DNA of 64,000 nt from CAZCBX01 sp964497185 (GCA_964497185.1 CAZCBX010000014.1:6625-70624); one strand, 5' to 3'; numbered from the stretch's first letter, positions 18,230-27,476 are shown. A program made the numbers and translations. The notes: generated by a model not told the origin, from the sequence alone.

Positions 18230-18871
18230 TCAACGCTGATGTTGATGCTCCGCCCAATGCGCCAACAAATTGGCCTGATGCAGGGGCAAGCGGTGTCGGG
18301 AGGCCTTGACAATGGTTTGCAACGTGGCGCTGGCCCGATCGATGTCATCATTGACAACCAAAAAATCATACCAACTCAACGCGTGTATTTCGCTTTGCGC
18401 ACGGCTGAGTCGTAGCTCTAAATCTTTTTCAAGCCCCGCGCCGCGTGCTTGCAATCTTTGCTCAAGGGCTTGCAGACTGGGTGGCACAATTAAAATAAAC
18501 ACGGCATGCTCAAAAAGTTTACGAATCACTTGCGCGCCTTTGTTTTCGATGACCAACACAGCATCTTTGCCCTGCGCAAAAATGTCTTCGATGGCTTTTT
18601 TGGATGTGCCGTACTGATGCTCGTAGACTTGCGCATATTCCACAAACGCGTTTTGTTTTTTTAAATCTTCAAACATCTCTGTAGAGACAAAATGATAATC
18701 TTGCCCATCCACCTCGCCTTTTCTGGGCGGCCGGGTGGTGTGCGATATGGTTTGCTGAATCTGGGGATCGGCATTCAACAGTTTTTGAACCAGCGTGGTT
18801 TTGCCGCCACCCGAGGGCGAAGACACAACGATGCACTGAGGTGACTTATTGAATGTTTTGCGCTTGTTCAC
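18230..18871 (-). CDS. gmk: Guanylate kinase
   Basis: Guanylate kinase converts GMP to GDP. The P-loop VVSSPSGGGKTTL lies at about residues 15-27, followed by ISHTTRPPRKGEVDGQDYHFV, the GMP-binding segment. The segment VIENKGAQVIRK takes the place of the usual E-(I/V)-D-x-QGA and differs from the common sequence. Length (213 aa) fits. The start overlaps the end of yicC by 26 nt, so acpS-yicC-gmk form an operon. No ATG in frame lies nearer. Confidence 0.92.
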   Translation of the reverse strand: MNKRKTFNKSPQCIVVSSPSGGGKTTLVQKLLNADPQIQQTISHTTRPPRKGEVDGQDYHFVSTEMFEDLKKQNAFVEYAQVYEHQYGTSKKAIEDIFAQGKDAVLVIENKGAQVIRKLFEHAVFILIVPPSLQALEQRLQARGAGLEKDLELRLSRAQSEIHALSWYDFLVVNDDIDRASATLQTIVKASRHRLPLHQANLLAHWAEHQHQR

Positions 18872-19721
18872 GTATTTTCTCCACTTCTTGTTTCATGGCA
18901 ATGACCCCTTGCGCTGCAGTTGCATCCTGCATTTTGGAGCCAATGGTATTGACCTCGCGGTTGATTTCTTGAAGAATAAAATCCAATTCTCGGCCAATGC
19001 CTTTGTTTGCATTTTTTTTGCTTTTGCGTGCAATGCTTTCTACGTGCGTTTGAAGGCGAACCAACTCTTCGGTGACATCGCTTTTTTCCATCCACATGAC
19101 CAGTTCCATTTCAAGACGGTCCGCATCCAATGCAACTTCACCTTGCGTCCACGCCTCAATGCGCTGATGCAAATCTTTTTTCTTTTGTTTTAAAAATGTT
19201 TTGGTTCTTTTTTCGATTTTTTTACAGAGCGCGCGCAAGGCATCTGCACGTTGCAAGACATCGTCCATGAGCGCTTGGCCTTCTTCAAGGCGCGATTGGG
19301 TCAACGCTTGGCAGGCTTTTTTAACGGCTTGCAAATACAATGTTTGCAAGGGTTGATCATCCCCTTGTTTCTGCCCGCTGGTCATGGTTTGCAGCACAGT
19401 GGCCACGGTCGGTGGTTCGGCCAACTTGGCTTTGCGGGCCAAGTTTTGGAGTTGTTGCGCATTTTTTATAAATGTCTTTTCATCCAACCAAGCATCCTGC
19501 TGTGGGTTTTTGGCCTCCTGATGGCAAACCACATCGAATTTACCCCGCACAAAGGTTTTTTTAATCAGCGCTTGCACAGCGTGATCCAAAGCCACGCGGT
19601 CGCGCAGACCATGCACGCGCACTTCGCAGTACCGACTGTTTACGCTGCGAATTTCAACACCGCAAAGCCAGTCACTGTCTTGGGCTTGGCCCAGCCCATA
19701 TCCTGTCATGCTTTGAATCAT
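18846..19721 (-). CDS. yicC: YicC/YloC-family endoribonuclease
   Basis: The protein begins MIQSMTGYGLGQ, the family's near-invariant opening (MTGYG), and ends with EVNTIGSKMQDATAAQGVIAMKQEVEKIREQAQNIQ-type sequence (positions 18849-18960), also strongly conserved. Members have been reported as endoribonucleases and lie next to gmk in many bacteria, as here. Length (291 aa) is typical. The ATG overlaps the acpS stop (ATGA). Confidence 0.92.
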   Translation of the reverse strand: MIQSMTGYGLGQAQDSDWLCGVEIRSVNSRYCEVRVHGLRDRVALDHAVQALIKKTFVRGKFDVVCHQEAKNPQQDAWLDEKTFIKNAQQLQNLARKAKLAEPPTVATVLQTMTSGQKQGDDQPLQTLYLQAVKKACQALTQSRLEEGQALMDDVLQRADALRALCKKIEKRTKTFLKQKKKDLHQRIEAWTQGEVALDADRLEMELVMWMEKSDVTEELVRLQTHVESIARKSKKNANKGIGRELDFILQEINREVNTIGSKMQDATAAQGVIAMKQEVEKIREQAQNIQ

Positions 19722-20113
19722 GAAACATTCCTTTGTTGTACCAGTGCAACGTAAGCCATTGCGGTGGTTGAAGTGTGGGTCAACGATACCATGAAGCCAA
19801 AGTCAGCAAAAATTTCTTGGTGCTGTTCGGCGCGTTGCCAGAAAAAAACATAAGGGGCACCTTGATCTGTCCGGCCGATGGCAAAGTCGGTCAGTCGACA
19901 TGCTGTCACCCCACTGGTGGCTTTGACCAAAGCTTCTTTGGCGCAAAAGCGCGCTGCAAAATGCACCGAAGGGTTGGGCTGCTGCTGACAATAAGCCATT
20001 TCTTCTGGGTGAAACAATCGGTTGAAAAAAGCCTGATCGTTTTGCTGCAGATGGCGCTCGAAGCGTGCCACCGATTCCATATCCACTCCGATGCCGATCA
20101 GGTTTGTGGTCAT
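19718..20113 (-). CDS. acpS: Holo-[acyl-carrier-protein] synthase
   Basis: AcpS moves 4'-phosphopantetheine from CoA to acyl carrier protein. IGVDMESVARF carries the Mg-binding Asp, and HFAARFCAKEALVKA matches the second signature (RFxAKEAxxKA). VSLTHTSTTAMAYV fits the C-terminal block. Length is 131 aa. It is the first gene of acpS-yicC-gmk and is divergent from the DegT-like gene. Confidence 0.9.
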   Translation of the reverse strand: MTTNLIGIGVDMESVARFERHLQQNDQAFFNRLFHPEEMAYCQQQPNPSVHFAARFCAKEALVKATSGVTACRLTDFAIGRTDQGAPYVFFWQRAEQHQEIFADFGFMVSLTHTSTTAMAYVALVQQRNVS

Positions 20114-20159
20114 GCCCTATCCTTTACTTGATAAAAAATCTTCAAACTGTTGATTTATT

Positions 20160-20187
20160 TTGCATTTTTCAAAACTTTTGTAACAAT
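20160..20187 (+). promoter_or_regulatory. Possible promoter of the DegT-like gene
   Basis: TTGCAT (20160-20165) and AACAAT (20182-20187) stand 16 nt apart in an AT-rich stretch ahead of the plus-strand gene. The leader would be about 30 nt. No clear ribosome site precedes the ATG at 20225. Confidence 0.4.
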
Positions 20188-20224
20188 AGCAAAAGCAAAA
20201 ATCAACAACACACAAAAAAAGCTT

Positions 20225-21307
20225 ATGTCCGTTCTTCACCAACATCATGTCACCCCCACGCACTTTGCGCCAGCGCCAGAAGCAGAGCATGAAATTCACG
20301 ATGTGCTTAGAAACCTTTGGTCCAAAAACAGCCTTGAACGTACGCCTTTTGGTACGCTTTATCAAAAAGAACTACAAAAATTTAGTGGGAAATCGTTTGT
20401 ATACTCGGCTTCTCGCATCCGCGTGTTGGAAAAAATATTGGGCGCGTTTGACTTACCTCAGGGTTCAGAAATTATTTGTTCTTCATGGATTGATCCGATG
20501 TATGTTCGGTCCATTTTGGCCATGGGGTTTCACCCTGTCTTTGCGGAGATCAACCCTTATACTTTAAGTTTGGATTACAGCGATGTCAGTCACAAACTGA
20601 CCAAATGGACCGGTGCCATTTTACTTCACTATCCATGCGGCTTTCCCGCGGACCCTTACGCCTTTGCTTCATTGGCATCCGAAAAAAATCTGCGCCTGAT
20701 TGAAATTGTACCCACGCCCATTGGCTCTAAAATTGACAATCGCTTAATTGGTACCCATGCCGATGTGGGCATTTTTGAAACCCATCCCAATCAATCGTAC
20801 ACCCAACAAAAAGACTGTTTTATTCTCACCGATTCCGTAGATGTGGCCCATGTCTTTGCCAACCAAAAAGATTCACATTTTTCACACCTGGACGGCGCAC
20901 TGGGGCTTTGGTTTTTGCAAAATTTTCAACAACAATGTGACCTGCGTCGCAGCTTAGCCGATCGATACCACCAAGCTTTTACACGCCTGCTCAATGTTTC
21001 GGTGCTGTATGAGTTGGCCAACGCGCAATGGGTTCACTATTTGTACCCTCTTCGCGTCTCCCATAAAGTGCGCGAACGCTTGATCGACCGCTTGGCCCAA
21101 AAAGAAATTCCGTACTGCGTGCCTTCGCTGCCCGTGCATTTGCTGTCTTACATTCAAAATGCGCTTCGTCATCCTCAACTGCTCACCACAGAAAAGCTGA
21201 TGCGCGAAACCATTTATCTACCCATTCACCCACGCATGAGCAGCGAGCAGCAAAAACGCATCATTGATGAAGTGGTGCACTTCTTTAAAAACGATAGTTT
21301 TTTATAA
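20225..21307 (+). CDS. DegT/DnrJ/EryC1-fold protein lacking the PLP lysine and aspartate
   Basis: The 360-aa protein follows the DegT aminotransferase order: ICSSWIDPMYVRSILAMG, FAEINPYTLSLDYSDV, AILLHYPCGFPADPYAF, LRLIEIVPTPIGSK, then IFETHPNQSYTQQKDCFILT. In active enzymes the fourth block reads IEDAAQ, with Asp holding the PLP ring, and the fifth reads F-x-P-T-K with the Schiff-base Lys. Here those positions are Ile161 and Gln190. The protein is therefore probably not a PLP aminotransferase. The ATG at 20225 is preferred; the reading from 20150 needs a TTG. The true role is unknown. Confidence 0.75.
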   Translation: MSVLHQHHVTPTHFAPAPEAEHEIHDVLRNLWSKNSLERTPFGTLYQKELQKFSGKSFVYSASRIRVLEKILGAFDLPQGSEIICSSWIDPMYVRSILAMGFHPVFAEINPYTLSLDYSDVSHKLTKWTGAILLHYPCGFPADPYAFASLASEKNLRLIEIVPTPIGSKIDNRLIGTHADVGIFETHPNQSYTQQKDCFILTDSVDVAHVFANQKDSHFSHLDGALGLWFLQNFQQQCDLRRSLADRYHQAFTRLLNVSVLYELANAQWVHYLYPLRVSHKVRERLIDRLAQKEIPYCVPSLPVHLLSYIQNALRHPQLLTTEKLMRETIYLPIHPRMSSEQQKRIIDEVVHFFKNDSFL

Positions 21308-21349
21308 AAAGTTGGGGGGCAAACACCTTAGGTGGCTGTCCTCAACTTT
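21308..21349. terminator. Stem-loop between convergent genes
   Basis: AAAGTTGGGG and CCTCAACTTT pair across about 22 nt, with a small inner hairpin CACCTTAGGTG. It lies between the DegT-like gene and the thiolase, which converge, so it could end transcription from both sides. No long T run follows. Confidence 0.5.
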
Positions 21350-22559
21350 ATGATGCAGTGTCATTTTTTAAAATTAACGCGATGCCTTGACCACCCCCAA
21401 TGCAGGCACTAACCAGTGCATACTTCTGCTTGTTGCGATGCAGACTCAGAGCGGCATGCAGCGTGATGCGCGTGCCACTGGCGGCCAAAGGATGGCCGAC
21501 GGCGATGGCGCCACCGTTGGGATTTAAACGCCCTGGTGCTATGCCCAGTTCGTGGGCAACCGCCAGCACTTGCGGGGCAAAGGCTTCGTTGACTTCCACA
21601 TGGTCCATGTCCATGATGCTGTGTCCGCTGGATTGCAAGGCTTTGGTGCATGCTTGTACGGGCCCCATGCCCATGATTTTGGGATCACACCCTGAAATGC
21701 CGTGGGCCTCGATTGTGGCCAGGTAGGGCAAGCCTCTGCGCTTGGCCTCGGCTTTGCTCATTACCAACACCGCTGCTGCGCCATCCACGATGCCGCTGGA
21801 GCTGCCGGCAGTGACAATGCCTTTGGGGTCGAATACGGGTTTGAGCTTGGCCAATTCATCGAGGGTGGTTTGTGGCCGAGGGTGCTCGTCTTTGGACAAA
21901 GTCACGGTGTCTTTTTTCACCTGAATGTCCATGGGCGCAATTTCATCTTTCCATAGATCGGCCTCAAGGGCTTTTTGATAATTGCTTTGTGATTGCAGCG
22001 CAAAGGCATCGGACGCTTGACGGGTGATGGACCATTGCTGCGCAATGTTTTCAGCGGTAATGCCCATGGGCAGGCCCACGTAGGCATCGGTAAGGCCCGC
22101 CTGCATGGAGTCGACCAGTTTGGCAGGGCCCATGGCGTGCCCCATCCGGGCTTGTTGATCCCAATAGGGTGCCTGGGTCATGTTTTCGGTGCCGCCTGCC
22201 AAGACAATGGTGGCTTGGCCCAGTAAAATCTGTTGAGCGGCGGCCAAAATGGCCTCAAAACCTGAGCCACACAAACGATTGAGGGTCAATGCTGTCGTGG
22301 AGACATTCATGCCCACTCTGAGCGCAACGTGACGGGCCAGATAGGGTGCGTCCAAACTGGTTTGCATCACATTGCCAAAAATGGCTTGATCGATATCCGT
22401 GGCTTGGATGCCCGTACGCTCAATGGCTGCCTGAGAGGCGTGCACGGCCAAATCAGTGGCACTTTGCTGGGACAAGCTGCCCAAAAAGCGGCCAAACGGT
22501 GTCCGCGCGCCATGGACCAAAACAATTTCACGACTGTGCAAAGGCTGAATGGATTTCAT
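21348..22559 (-). CDS. Acetyl-CoA acetyltransferase (thiolase)
   Basis: Thiolases cleave acetoacetyl-CoA (or 3-ketoacyl-CoA) to acetyl-CoA or run the reverse condensation. Catalytic Cys lies in NRLCGSGFEA, the His in GGAIAVGHPLAASGTR and the second Cys in SACIGGGQG. Length (403 aa) is typical. The ATG at 22559 is preferred because AGGGTGG stands 5 nt ahead; 22568 is the alternative. Together with glutaryl-CoA dehydrogenase (25000-26184) it could serve the lower part of a glutaryl-CoA route. Substrate length is not fixed by sequence. Confidence 0.9.
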   Translation of the reverse strand: MKSIQPLHSREIVLVHGARTPFGRFLGSLSQQSATDLAVHASQAAIERTGIQATDIDQAIFGNVMQTSLDAPYLARHVALRVGMNVSTTALTLNRLCGSGFEAILAAAQQILLGQATIVLAGGTENMTQAPYWDQQARMGHAMGPAKLVDSMQAGLTDAYVGLPMGITAENIAQQWSITRQASDAFALQSQSNYQKALEADLWKDEIAPMDIQVKKDTVTLSKDEHPRPQTTLDELAKLKPVFDPKGIVTAGSSSGIVDGAAAVLVMSKAEAKRRGLPYLATIEAHGISGCDPKIMGMGPVQACTKALQSSGHSIMDMDHVEVNEAFAPQVLAVAHELGIAPGRLNPNGGAIAVGHPLAASGTRITLHAALSLHRNKQKYALVSACIGGGQGIALILKNDTAS

Positions 22560-22650
22560 GCCATCCACCCTATCTTATTTTAAAAAGGGATTCATCTTTT
22601 GTGTGGCTGACATTCTGGAAGGAAATGCGCAGCTGTGATACAAGCGGGCT

Positions 22651-23232
22651 ATGACTTTGCCATCGGACATTCAAACGCTATTGCATCAGCAGTTCATAGA
22701 CCAAGCGGCGTATGGCCAACTGGCCACCGTGTCCAAGGATCACGAGCCCTCCGTGCGAACGGTGCATTTGCATTTGCATGCAGAAACGGGTGAGGTGCTG
22801 GTTAACACCCATACGCATTCGGAAAAATGGAAGAATCTTGCCACCCACTCCACCATCAGCGGATGTTACTGGGCCAAAGCCGATCAAGTGCAAATTCGAT
22901 TTAAAGCCAAAGCGCGGCGCATCTCGGACCAGCTACAGCCGGACCCAACGCTGCTTGAAAAAATGTGGTCGACCATGCGCGATGAAGTTCGTGTGGCGTA
23001 TCATTTGATTGATCAAGGCACAGCCCTGCACCAAGAGCAAGTGGATGTAGACCCCACCCCACGCAGCTCACATCATGGACTGATTGTGGGCGAGGTGTTT
23101 GAATGGGACGTATTTTGGGAAAGTCCGGTTGCGTACCGTTTTGGGCGACGCTCTATTTTTACCCAAAGCGACAAAAAAACTTGGGAAAAAAAAGATGTTT
23201 CTTCGCTTCATCCACAACCTGTTTTATTATGA
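22651..23232 (+). CDS. Pyridoxamine 5'-phosphate oxidase-family FMN-binding protein
   Basis: A split-barrel flavoprotein fold is suggested by YGQLATVSKDHEPSVRTVHLH near the N-terminus, HTHSEKWKNLATHS (FMN-contact region) and the closing segment EVFEWDVFWESPVAYRFGRR. The length of 193 aa fits PdxH-like oxidases and the Alr4036-like subgroup. The C-terminal R-x-E/R-L-type end of true PdxH is not obvious, so general FMN-binding is safer than PdxH. It is divergent from the thiolase gene. Confidence 0.75.
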   Translation: MTLPSDIQTLLHQQFIDQAAYGQLATVSKDHEPSVRTVHLHLHAETGEVLVNTHTHSEKWKNLATHSTISGCYWAKADQVQIRFKAKARRISDQLQPDPTLLEKMWSTMRDEVRVAYHLIDQGTALHQEQVDVDPTPRSSHHGLIVGEVFEWDVFWESPVAYRFGRRSIFTQSDKKTWEKKDVSSLHPQPVLL

Positions 23233-23335
23233 CCCAACCCACAACACCCATACCCACAAGCTTGAACCTGAGAAAATTGATCCCGGCCCTGCTGAAAATA
23301 AGGTATAAGATAGTCACTGTCTGAAAGGAAAACTT

Positions 23336-24337
23336 ATGCAAACGTATCGATCCACCATCACTGGCGCAGCCAGCTATTTTCCTGAGAAAATCGTCACCAA
23401 CAAAGATCTTGAAAAAACCGTCGACACTTCCGACGAATGGATACGCACACGCACGGGCATCAAGCAACGTCACAATGTGATTGCTGGCAAGCAATCGGCC
23501 AGTGACCTTGCCTATGAAGCCAGCAAAAAACTTTTGAAAAAAACCGGCACCAAAGCCGAAGACATCGACCTGGTTATTTTTGGCACCATTTCCGCTGATA
23601 GCACATTTCCTGCATCGGCTTGTCGTCTCATTGGCAAATTGGGCGCCAAAAATGCTTGGGGCTTTGACTTGTCTGCAGCGTGCTCGGGTTATTTATACTC
23701 ACTGACGGTGGCAGATCAGTTTGTGCAAAGTGGCCGTTATAAAAAAGTATTGGTGGTGGGCGTGGATGTAATGAGTCCATTGCTCGATCCAGATGATCGC
23801 AACACCTGCATTATTTTTGGCGACGGGTGTGGCGTTACGCTCGTGGAACCCGAAAGCGTAGACAGTGAGCTGGGCATCATTGACCATTTGTGTTTTGTCG
23901 ATCCGGCTGGCGTAGATTTGTTGTACATGCCCGCAGGTGGCAGCATTCAACCTACGTCCAAAGAAACGGTTGAACAAGGTCTGCACTACCTTAAACAAGA
24001 TGGACGCACGGTTTTTAAACACGCGGTCAATGAGATGTCACGGGTGTCCGAAGAAATCTTGCAACGAAATGATTTAAAACCCAGCGACATTGATGTGTTT
24101 ATTCCACACCAGGCCAACATTCGCATCATTGAATCTACTCAAAAAAAATTGGGTTTAAGCGATGAGCAAGTCATCATCAACATTGATCAGCGGGCCAATA
24201 CCACAGCGGGCACCCTGCCCACATGCATTGATCAAGCGCTCAAACAAGGTCGTTTAAAAAAAGGAAAACTATTGCTGATGACAACGTTTGGCGCCGGTTT
24301 TACAGCTGGCTCGGCGTTGGTGCGCTGGTCTTATTAA
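23336..24337 (+). CDS. fabH: 3-oxoacyl-[ACP] synthase III
   Basis: FabH starts fatty acid synthesis by joining acetyl-CoA and malonyl-ACP. The catalytic Cys is in DLSAACSGYLYSL, the His in PHQANIRIIE and the Asn in RANTTAGTLPT. TSDEWIRTRTGI and the closing TFGAGFTAGSALVRW are family hallmarks. Length is 333 aa. AAAGGA lies 7 nt before the ATG. It stands alone, without acyl carrier protein or fabD nearby. Confidence 0.93.
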   Translation: MQTYRSTITGAASYFPEKIVTNKDLEKTVDTSDEWIRTRTGIKQRHNVIAGKQSASDLAYEASKKLLKKTGTKAEDIDLVIFGTISADSTFPASACRLIGKLGAKNAWGFDLSAACSGYLYSLTVADQFVQSGRYKKVLVVGVDVMSPLLDPDDRNTCIIFGDGCGVTLVEPESVDSELGIIDHLCFVDPAGVDLLYMPAGGSIQPTSKETVEQGLHYLKQDGRTVFKHAVNEMSRVSEEILQRNDLKPSDIDVFIPHQANIRIIESTQKKLGLSDEQVIINIDQRANTTAGTLPTCIDQALKQGRLKKGKLLLMTTFGAGFTAGSALVRWSY

Positions 24338-24422
24338 AGATCATCTAGCTCACTGAAGACTTTTGTTTTTTTCTTTATGCACTAAGAGTTGTGCTTTGAA
24401 TAAAATCTGCTAAAGATCGGCT

Positions 24423-24977
24423 ATGGAATTTTGCTGGAGCACGTTCGAAAATGAATGGGGAAGTATGCTTCTGATCTCAAGCAATAAAGGGCTTTTACGC
24501 TGCACGCTACCCAACACCAATACCAAAAAAGCATTGAATGATTTTATGCTCACGCACGATGACATTGTGGTGCATCGTGAAAATTCTGTTTTGGTTTTGG
24601 CCAAACGACAGCTTCGTGAATATTTTGCGCAAGCGCGAGATCAGTTTCGCATTCCGTTGGATGTGCGCGGCAGCAGTTTTCAAAAAAAAGTATGGCAAGG
24701 CTTGATGCAAATTCCATTTGGCCATACGTCTTCTTACCAAGAAATCGCGCGGTGGTTAGGCAACGACAATGCTTGCAGAGCCGTTGGCTCAGCCAACCAC
24801 TACAATCCTTTGCCCATTATTATTCCTTGCCATCGTGTGGTTCAAAAAAATGGATCACTGGGTGGCTACGCGGGCGGCACCGCATTGAAAAAGAAACTCT
24901 TAGAGCATGAGCTTGAAGCGCTAAGCAACGACATGCTCACCACGCAGCCGCAAATTCACATACAGGCCACAGCCTAA
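24423..24977 (+). CDS. ogt: Methylated-DNA-[protein]-cysteine S-methyltransferase
   Basis: This suicide enzyme repairs O6-alkylguanine. The active site is in PIIIPCHRVV, with the following GSLGGYAGG typical of the family. The helix-turn-helix part FQKKVWQGLMQIPFGHTSSYQEIA precedes it (positions 24674-24750). Length (184 aa) fits the Ogt/AGT type without an Ada domain. A promoter may lie in 24338-24422, where TTGAAT and AT-rich sequence occur. Confidence 0.92.
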   Translation: MEFCWSTFENEWGSMLLISSNKGLLRCTLPNTNTKKALNDFMLTHDDIVVHRENSVLVLAKRQLREYFAQARDQFRIPLDVRGSSFQKKVWQGLMQIPFGHTSSYQEIARWLGNDNACRAVGSANHYNPLPIIIPCHRVVQKNGSLGGYAGGTALKKKLLEHELEALSNDMLTTQPQIHIQATA

Positions 24978-24999
24978 AAATTTTTAAAGATCGTACGAG

Positions 25000-26184
25000 C
25001 TATGATTGGGGTTCATAGTTGGCATACGCTCCGATGCCCGTGAGCGCATGACCAACAATCAATTTGTGAATGTCATGGGTGCCCTCATAGGTGTACACCG
25101 ACTCCAAATTGCACATATGGCGCATGCAGGAGTATTCATCCAGAATGCCGCTGCCGCCCAAAATGTCTCGCGCTTTGCGTGCACATTCCAACCCAACCCA
25201 TACGTTGTTCATTTTGGCCATGGAAATGTGAGCGGGTTGAATTTCTTTTTGTTCTTTGAGCTGGCCCAAGCGGCGCACCAGCAATTGACCTTTGGTAATT
25301 TCGGTGGCCATCCAAGTCAGTTTGTCTTGCACCAACTGAAAGCCCGCGATGGGGCGATCAAATTGAATGCGGCTTTTGGCATACGACAAAGCTTCATCAA
25401 AACAGCCCATGGCGGCCCCCAAACCTCCCCAAGCAATGCCATAGCGCGCTTGTGACAAGCAACTTAGTGGACCTTTTAAACCCTGCACGTTGGGCAAAAG
25501 ATTTTCTTCGGGTACTTCGACGTTATCGAAAAAAAGTTCGGCGGTGTCGCTGGCCCTCAACGACAATTTGCCTTTGATTTCCACTGCCTTGTAGCCGGGG
25601 GTGTCTGTGTCCACCAGAAAACCGCGCACCACGCCATCGAGCTTGGCCCATACAATGGCCACATTGGCCTGGGTGCCATTGCTGATCCACATTTTTTCCC
25701 CGTTTAAAATGTACTTGGCGCCTTTTTTTTCAGCCCGTGTGATCATGCCACCTGGATTGGACCCATAATCGGCTTCCGTCAGCCCAAAGCAGCCAATGAT
25801 GTTTCCGGCTGCCATGCCAGGAAGATATTTTTCTTTTTGCGCATCGCTGCCAAACGCATAAATGGGGTACATGCACAATGCACCCTGCACGGAAACAAAA
25901 GAGCGCAAACCCGAATCACCCCGCTCCAATTCTTGCATGATCAAACCATAGGCCACATTGTTCATGCCAGCGCAGTCATAGCCATGAAGATTGGCGCCCA
26001 ACAAACCCAGCTCTGCCATTTGTGGAATTAAATCTTTGGGAAACGTGCCTGCACGGTAGTGTTCAACAATGATGGGCAACACTTGATCGGACACAAACTG
26101 ACGAACGGTATCTTGCACCATTTTTTCTTCATCCGAAAGCAGCGCATCGGCATCAAAAAAATCTAAAGCTTCGTAAGGTCGCAT
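25000..26184 (-). CDS. gcdH: Glutaryl-CoA dehydrogenase (acyl-CoA dehydrogenase family)
   Basis: The enzyme oxidises and decarboxylates glutaryl-CoA to crotonyl-CoA using FAD. GLTEADYGSNPGGM and KMWISNGT are acyl-CoA dehydrogenase signatures. The pair ARYGIAWGGLGAA and VYTYEGTHDIHKLIVG, with the catalytic Glu in TYEGT, is characteristic of the glutaryl-CoA branch. Length (394 aa) fits. It could accept carbon from the 3-hydroxyanthranilate pathway at 37.9-41.4 kb or from lysine or tryptophan breakdown; that link is inference. Confidence 0.9.
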   Translation of the reverse strand: MRPYEALDFFDADALLSDEEKMVQDTVRQFVSDQVLPIIVEHYRAGTFPKDLIPQMAELGLLGANLHGYDCAGMNNVAYGLIMQELERGDSGLRSFVSVQGALCMYPIYAFGSDAQKEKYLPGMAAGNIIGCFGLTEADYGSNPGGMITRAEKKGAKYILNGEKMWISNGTQANVAIVWAKLDGVVRGFLVDTDTPGYKAVEIKGKLSLRASDTAELFFDNVEVPEENLLPNVQGLKGPLSCLSQARYGIAWGGLGAAMGCFDEALSYAKSRIQFDRPIAGFQLVQDKLTWMATEITKGQLLVRRLGQLKEQKEIQPAHISMAKMNNVWVGLECARKARDILGGSGILDEYSCMRHMCNLESVYTYEGTHDIHKLIVGHALTGIGAYANYEPQS

Positions 26185-26306
26185 GGGTTCTCCTTTACCA
26201 TTTTCGCGTCGTGTCCGTTCTTACCCAGAACATTCAAAACATTGAAATAGAAGTATACCTAGGCCCAGGCGGTCTTCAATGAAAAACATCCGAAGAATCA
26301 TCGCGG

Positions 26307-26349
26307 CGTTCACGACCCACTGACGCTTGACAGACGGTGGGTCGCAACG
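26307..26349. terminator. Stem-loop downstream of alanine dehydrogenase
   Basis: CGTT-CA-CGACCCAC pairs with GTGGGTCG-CA-AACG-type sequence across a 16-nt loop, giving a strong GC-rich stem just after the ald stop. No T run follows on the minus strand, so a non-classical terminator or a protective 3' hairpin is possible. The rest of the 26185-26360 gap shows nothing further. Confidence 0.45.
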
Positions 26350-26360
26350 AGAAAACGGCG

Positions 26361-27476
26361 TTAGAGAAGAAGTTTGGATAAGGGGGTGAAGTCTTTGTTC
26401 AAGGCGGTGGCTACCGCTTCATAAGTCACATGGCCCTGAAAGGTGTTGACGCCTTTTTGAAACCCTTCATCGGTGGCCAATACCTGACCGAACCCATGGG
26501 TGACCATTTTTTTGGCATACCCCAACGTTGCATTGGTTAACCCAAACGTAGAGGAATAAGGCACTGCACCCGGCATGTTGGCCACACAGTAGTGAACCAC
26601 ATCATCGACCAAAAAAGTGGGCTCTTCATGGGTGGTGGCATGCGTGGTTTCAACGCATCCCCCCTGATCCACCGCCACATCGACGACGACTGAGCCTTTT
26701 TGCATTTTGGACACCATGTCTTTGGTCACCAAATGCGGCGCCTTGGCGCCATGAAGCAGCACAGCCCCCACCACCAAATCGGCCTTCGTCACGGCTTCCT
26801 CAATGTTGTAGGCATGCGATTTGAGGGTGGTGATGCGGTTGCCAAAAATATCATCAAGGTATTCCAATCGATCCACGTTAATATCCAGCACAGTGACATC
26901 GGCACCCATGCCCACGGCAATTTTGCACGCATTCATGCCCACCACACCGGCACCAATGATGACCACTTTGCCTCGCTGAACGCCCGGCACGCCCCCTAGA
27001 AGCACGCCTTTACCACCGTTTTGCTTTTTTAAATAAGTCGCACCGATCTGCGTAGCCATTTTGCCGGCCACTTCACTCATGGGTTTAAGCAGTGGCAAAC
27101 TGCGGTTGGGGCCTTCAATGGTTTCGTAGGCAATGCCTGTCACTTTTTTATTCACCAGCACATCGGTAAGCTCTGGGGCGGTCACCAAATGCAGGTAGGT
27201 ATAAAGTTTTTGTTCATTCTGAATTCGATCAAATTCGATGGCAATCGGCTCTTTGACCTTGATGATCAACTCATTGTCTTTCCAAAGCGCATCGGCATCG
27301 TCCACAATCGTGGCGCCCACGGCCTTGTATTCTTCATCCGTAAAGCCACTACCCACGCCAGCACCCGTTTCAATCGAAACCGAAGCCCCCGCTTCCACCA
27401 GCTCACGCACCCCCGCAGGAATCAACCCCACACGGTACTCTTGCACCTTCACTTCTTTCGGAACACCAATCTTCAT
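26361..27476 (-). CDS. ald: Alanine dehydrogenase
   Basis: Alanine dehydrogenase interconverts alanine with pyruvate and ammonia using NAD. The opening MKIGVPKEVKVQEYRVGLIP is the family start, VVIIGAGVVGMNACKIA is the nucleotide-binding loop and DVAVDQGGCVETTHATTHEEP the conserved C-terminal block. The length of 371 aa equals the common family length. AGAGGAG lies just ahead; ATG codons at 27479 and 27476 are both usable. A longer reading from 27545 is not supported. L-alanine supply for peptidoglycan beside the dcw cluster is a possible link. Confidence 0.93.
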   Translation of the reverse strand: MKIGVPKEVKVQEYRVGLIPAGVRELVEAGASVSIETGAGVGSGFTDEEYKAVGATIVDDADALWKDNELIIKVKEPIAIEFDRIQNEQKLYTYLHLVTAPELTDVLVNKKVTGIAYETIEGPNRSLPLLKPMSEVAGKMATQIGATYLKKQNGGKGVLLGGVPGVQRGKVVIIGAGVVGMNACKIAVGMGADVTVLDINVDRLEYLDDIFGNRITTLKSHAYNIEEAVTKADLVVGAVLLHGAKAPHLVTKDMVSKMQKGSVVVDVAVDQGGCVETTHATTHEEPTFLVDDVVHYCVANMPGAVPYSSTFGLTNATLGYAKKMVTHGFGQVLATDEGFQKGVNTFQGHVTYEAVATALNKDFTPLSKLLL

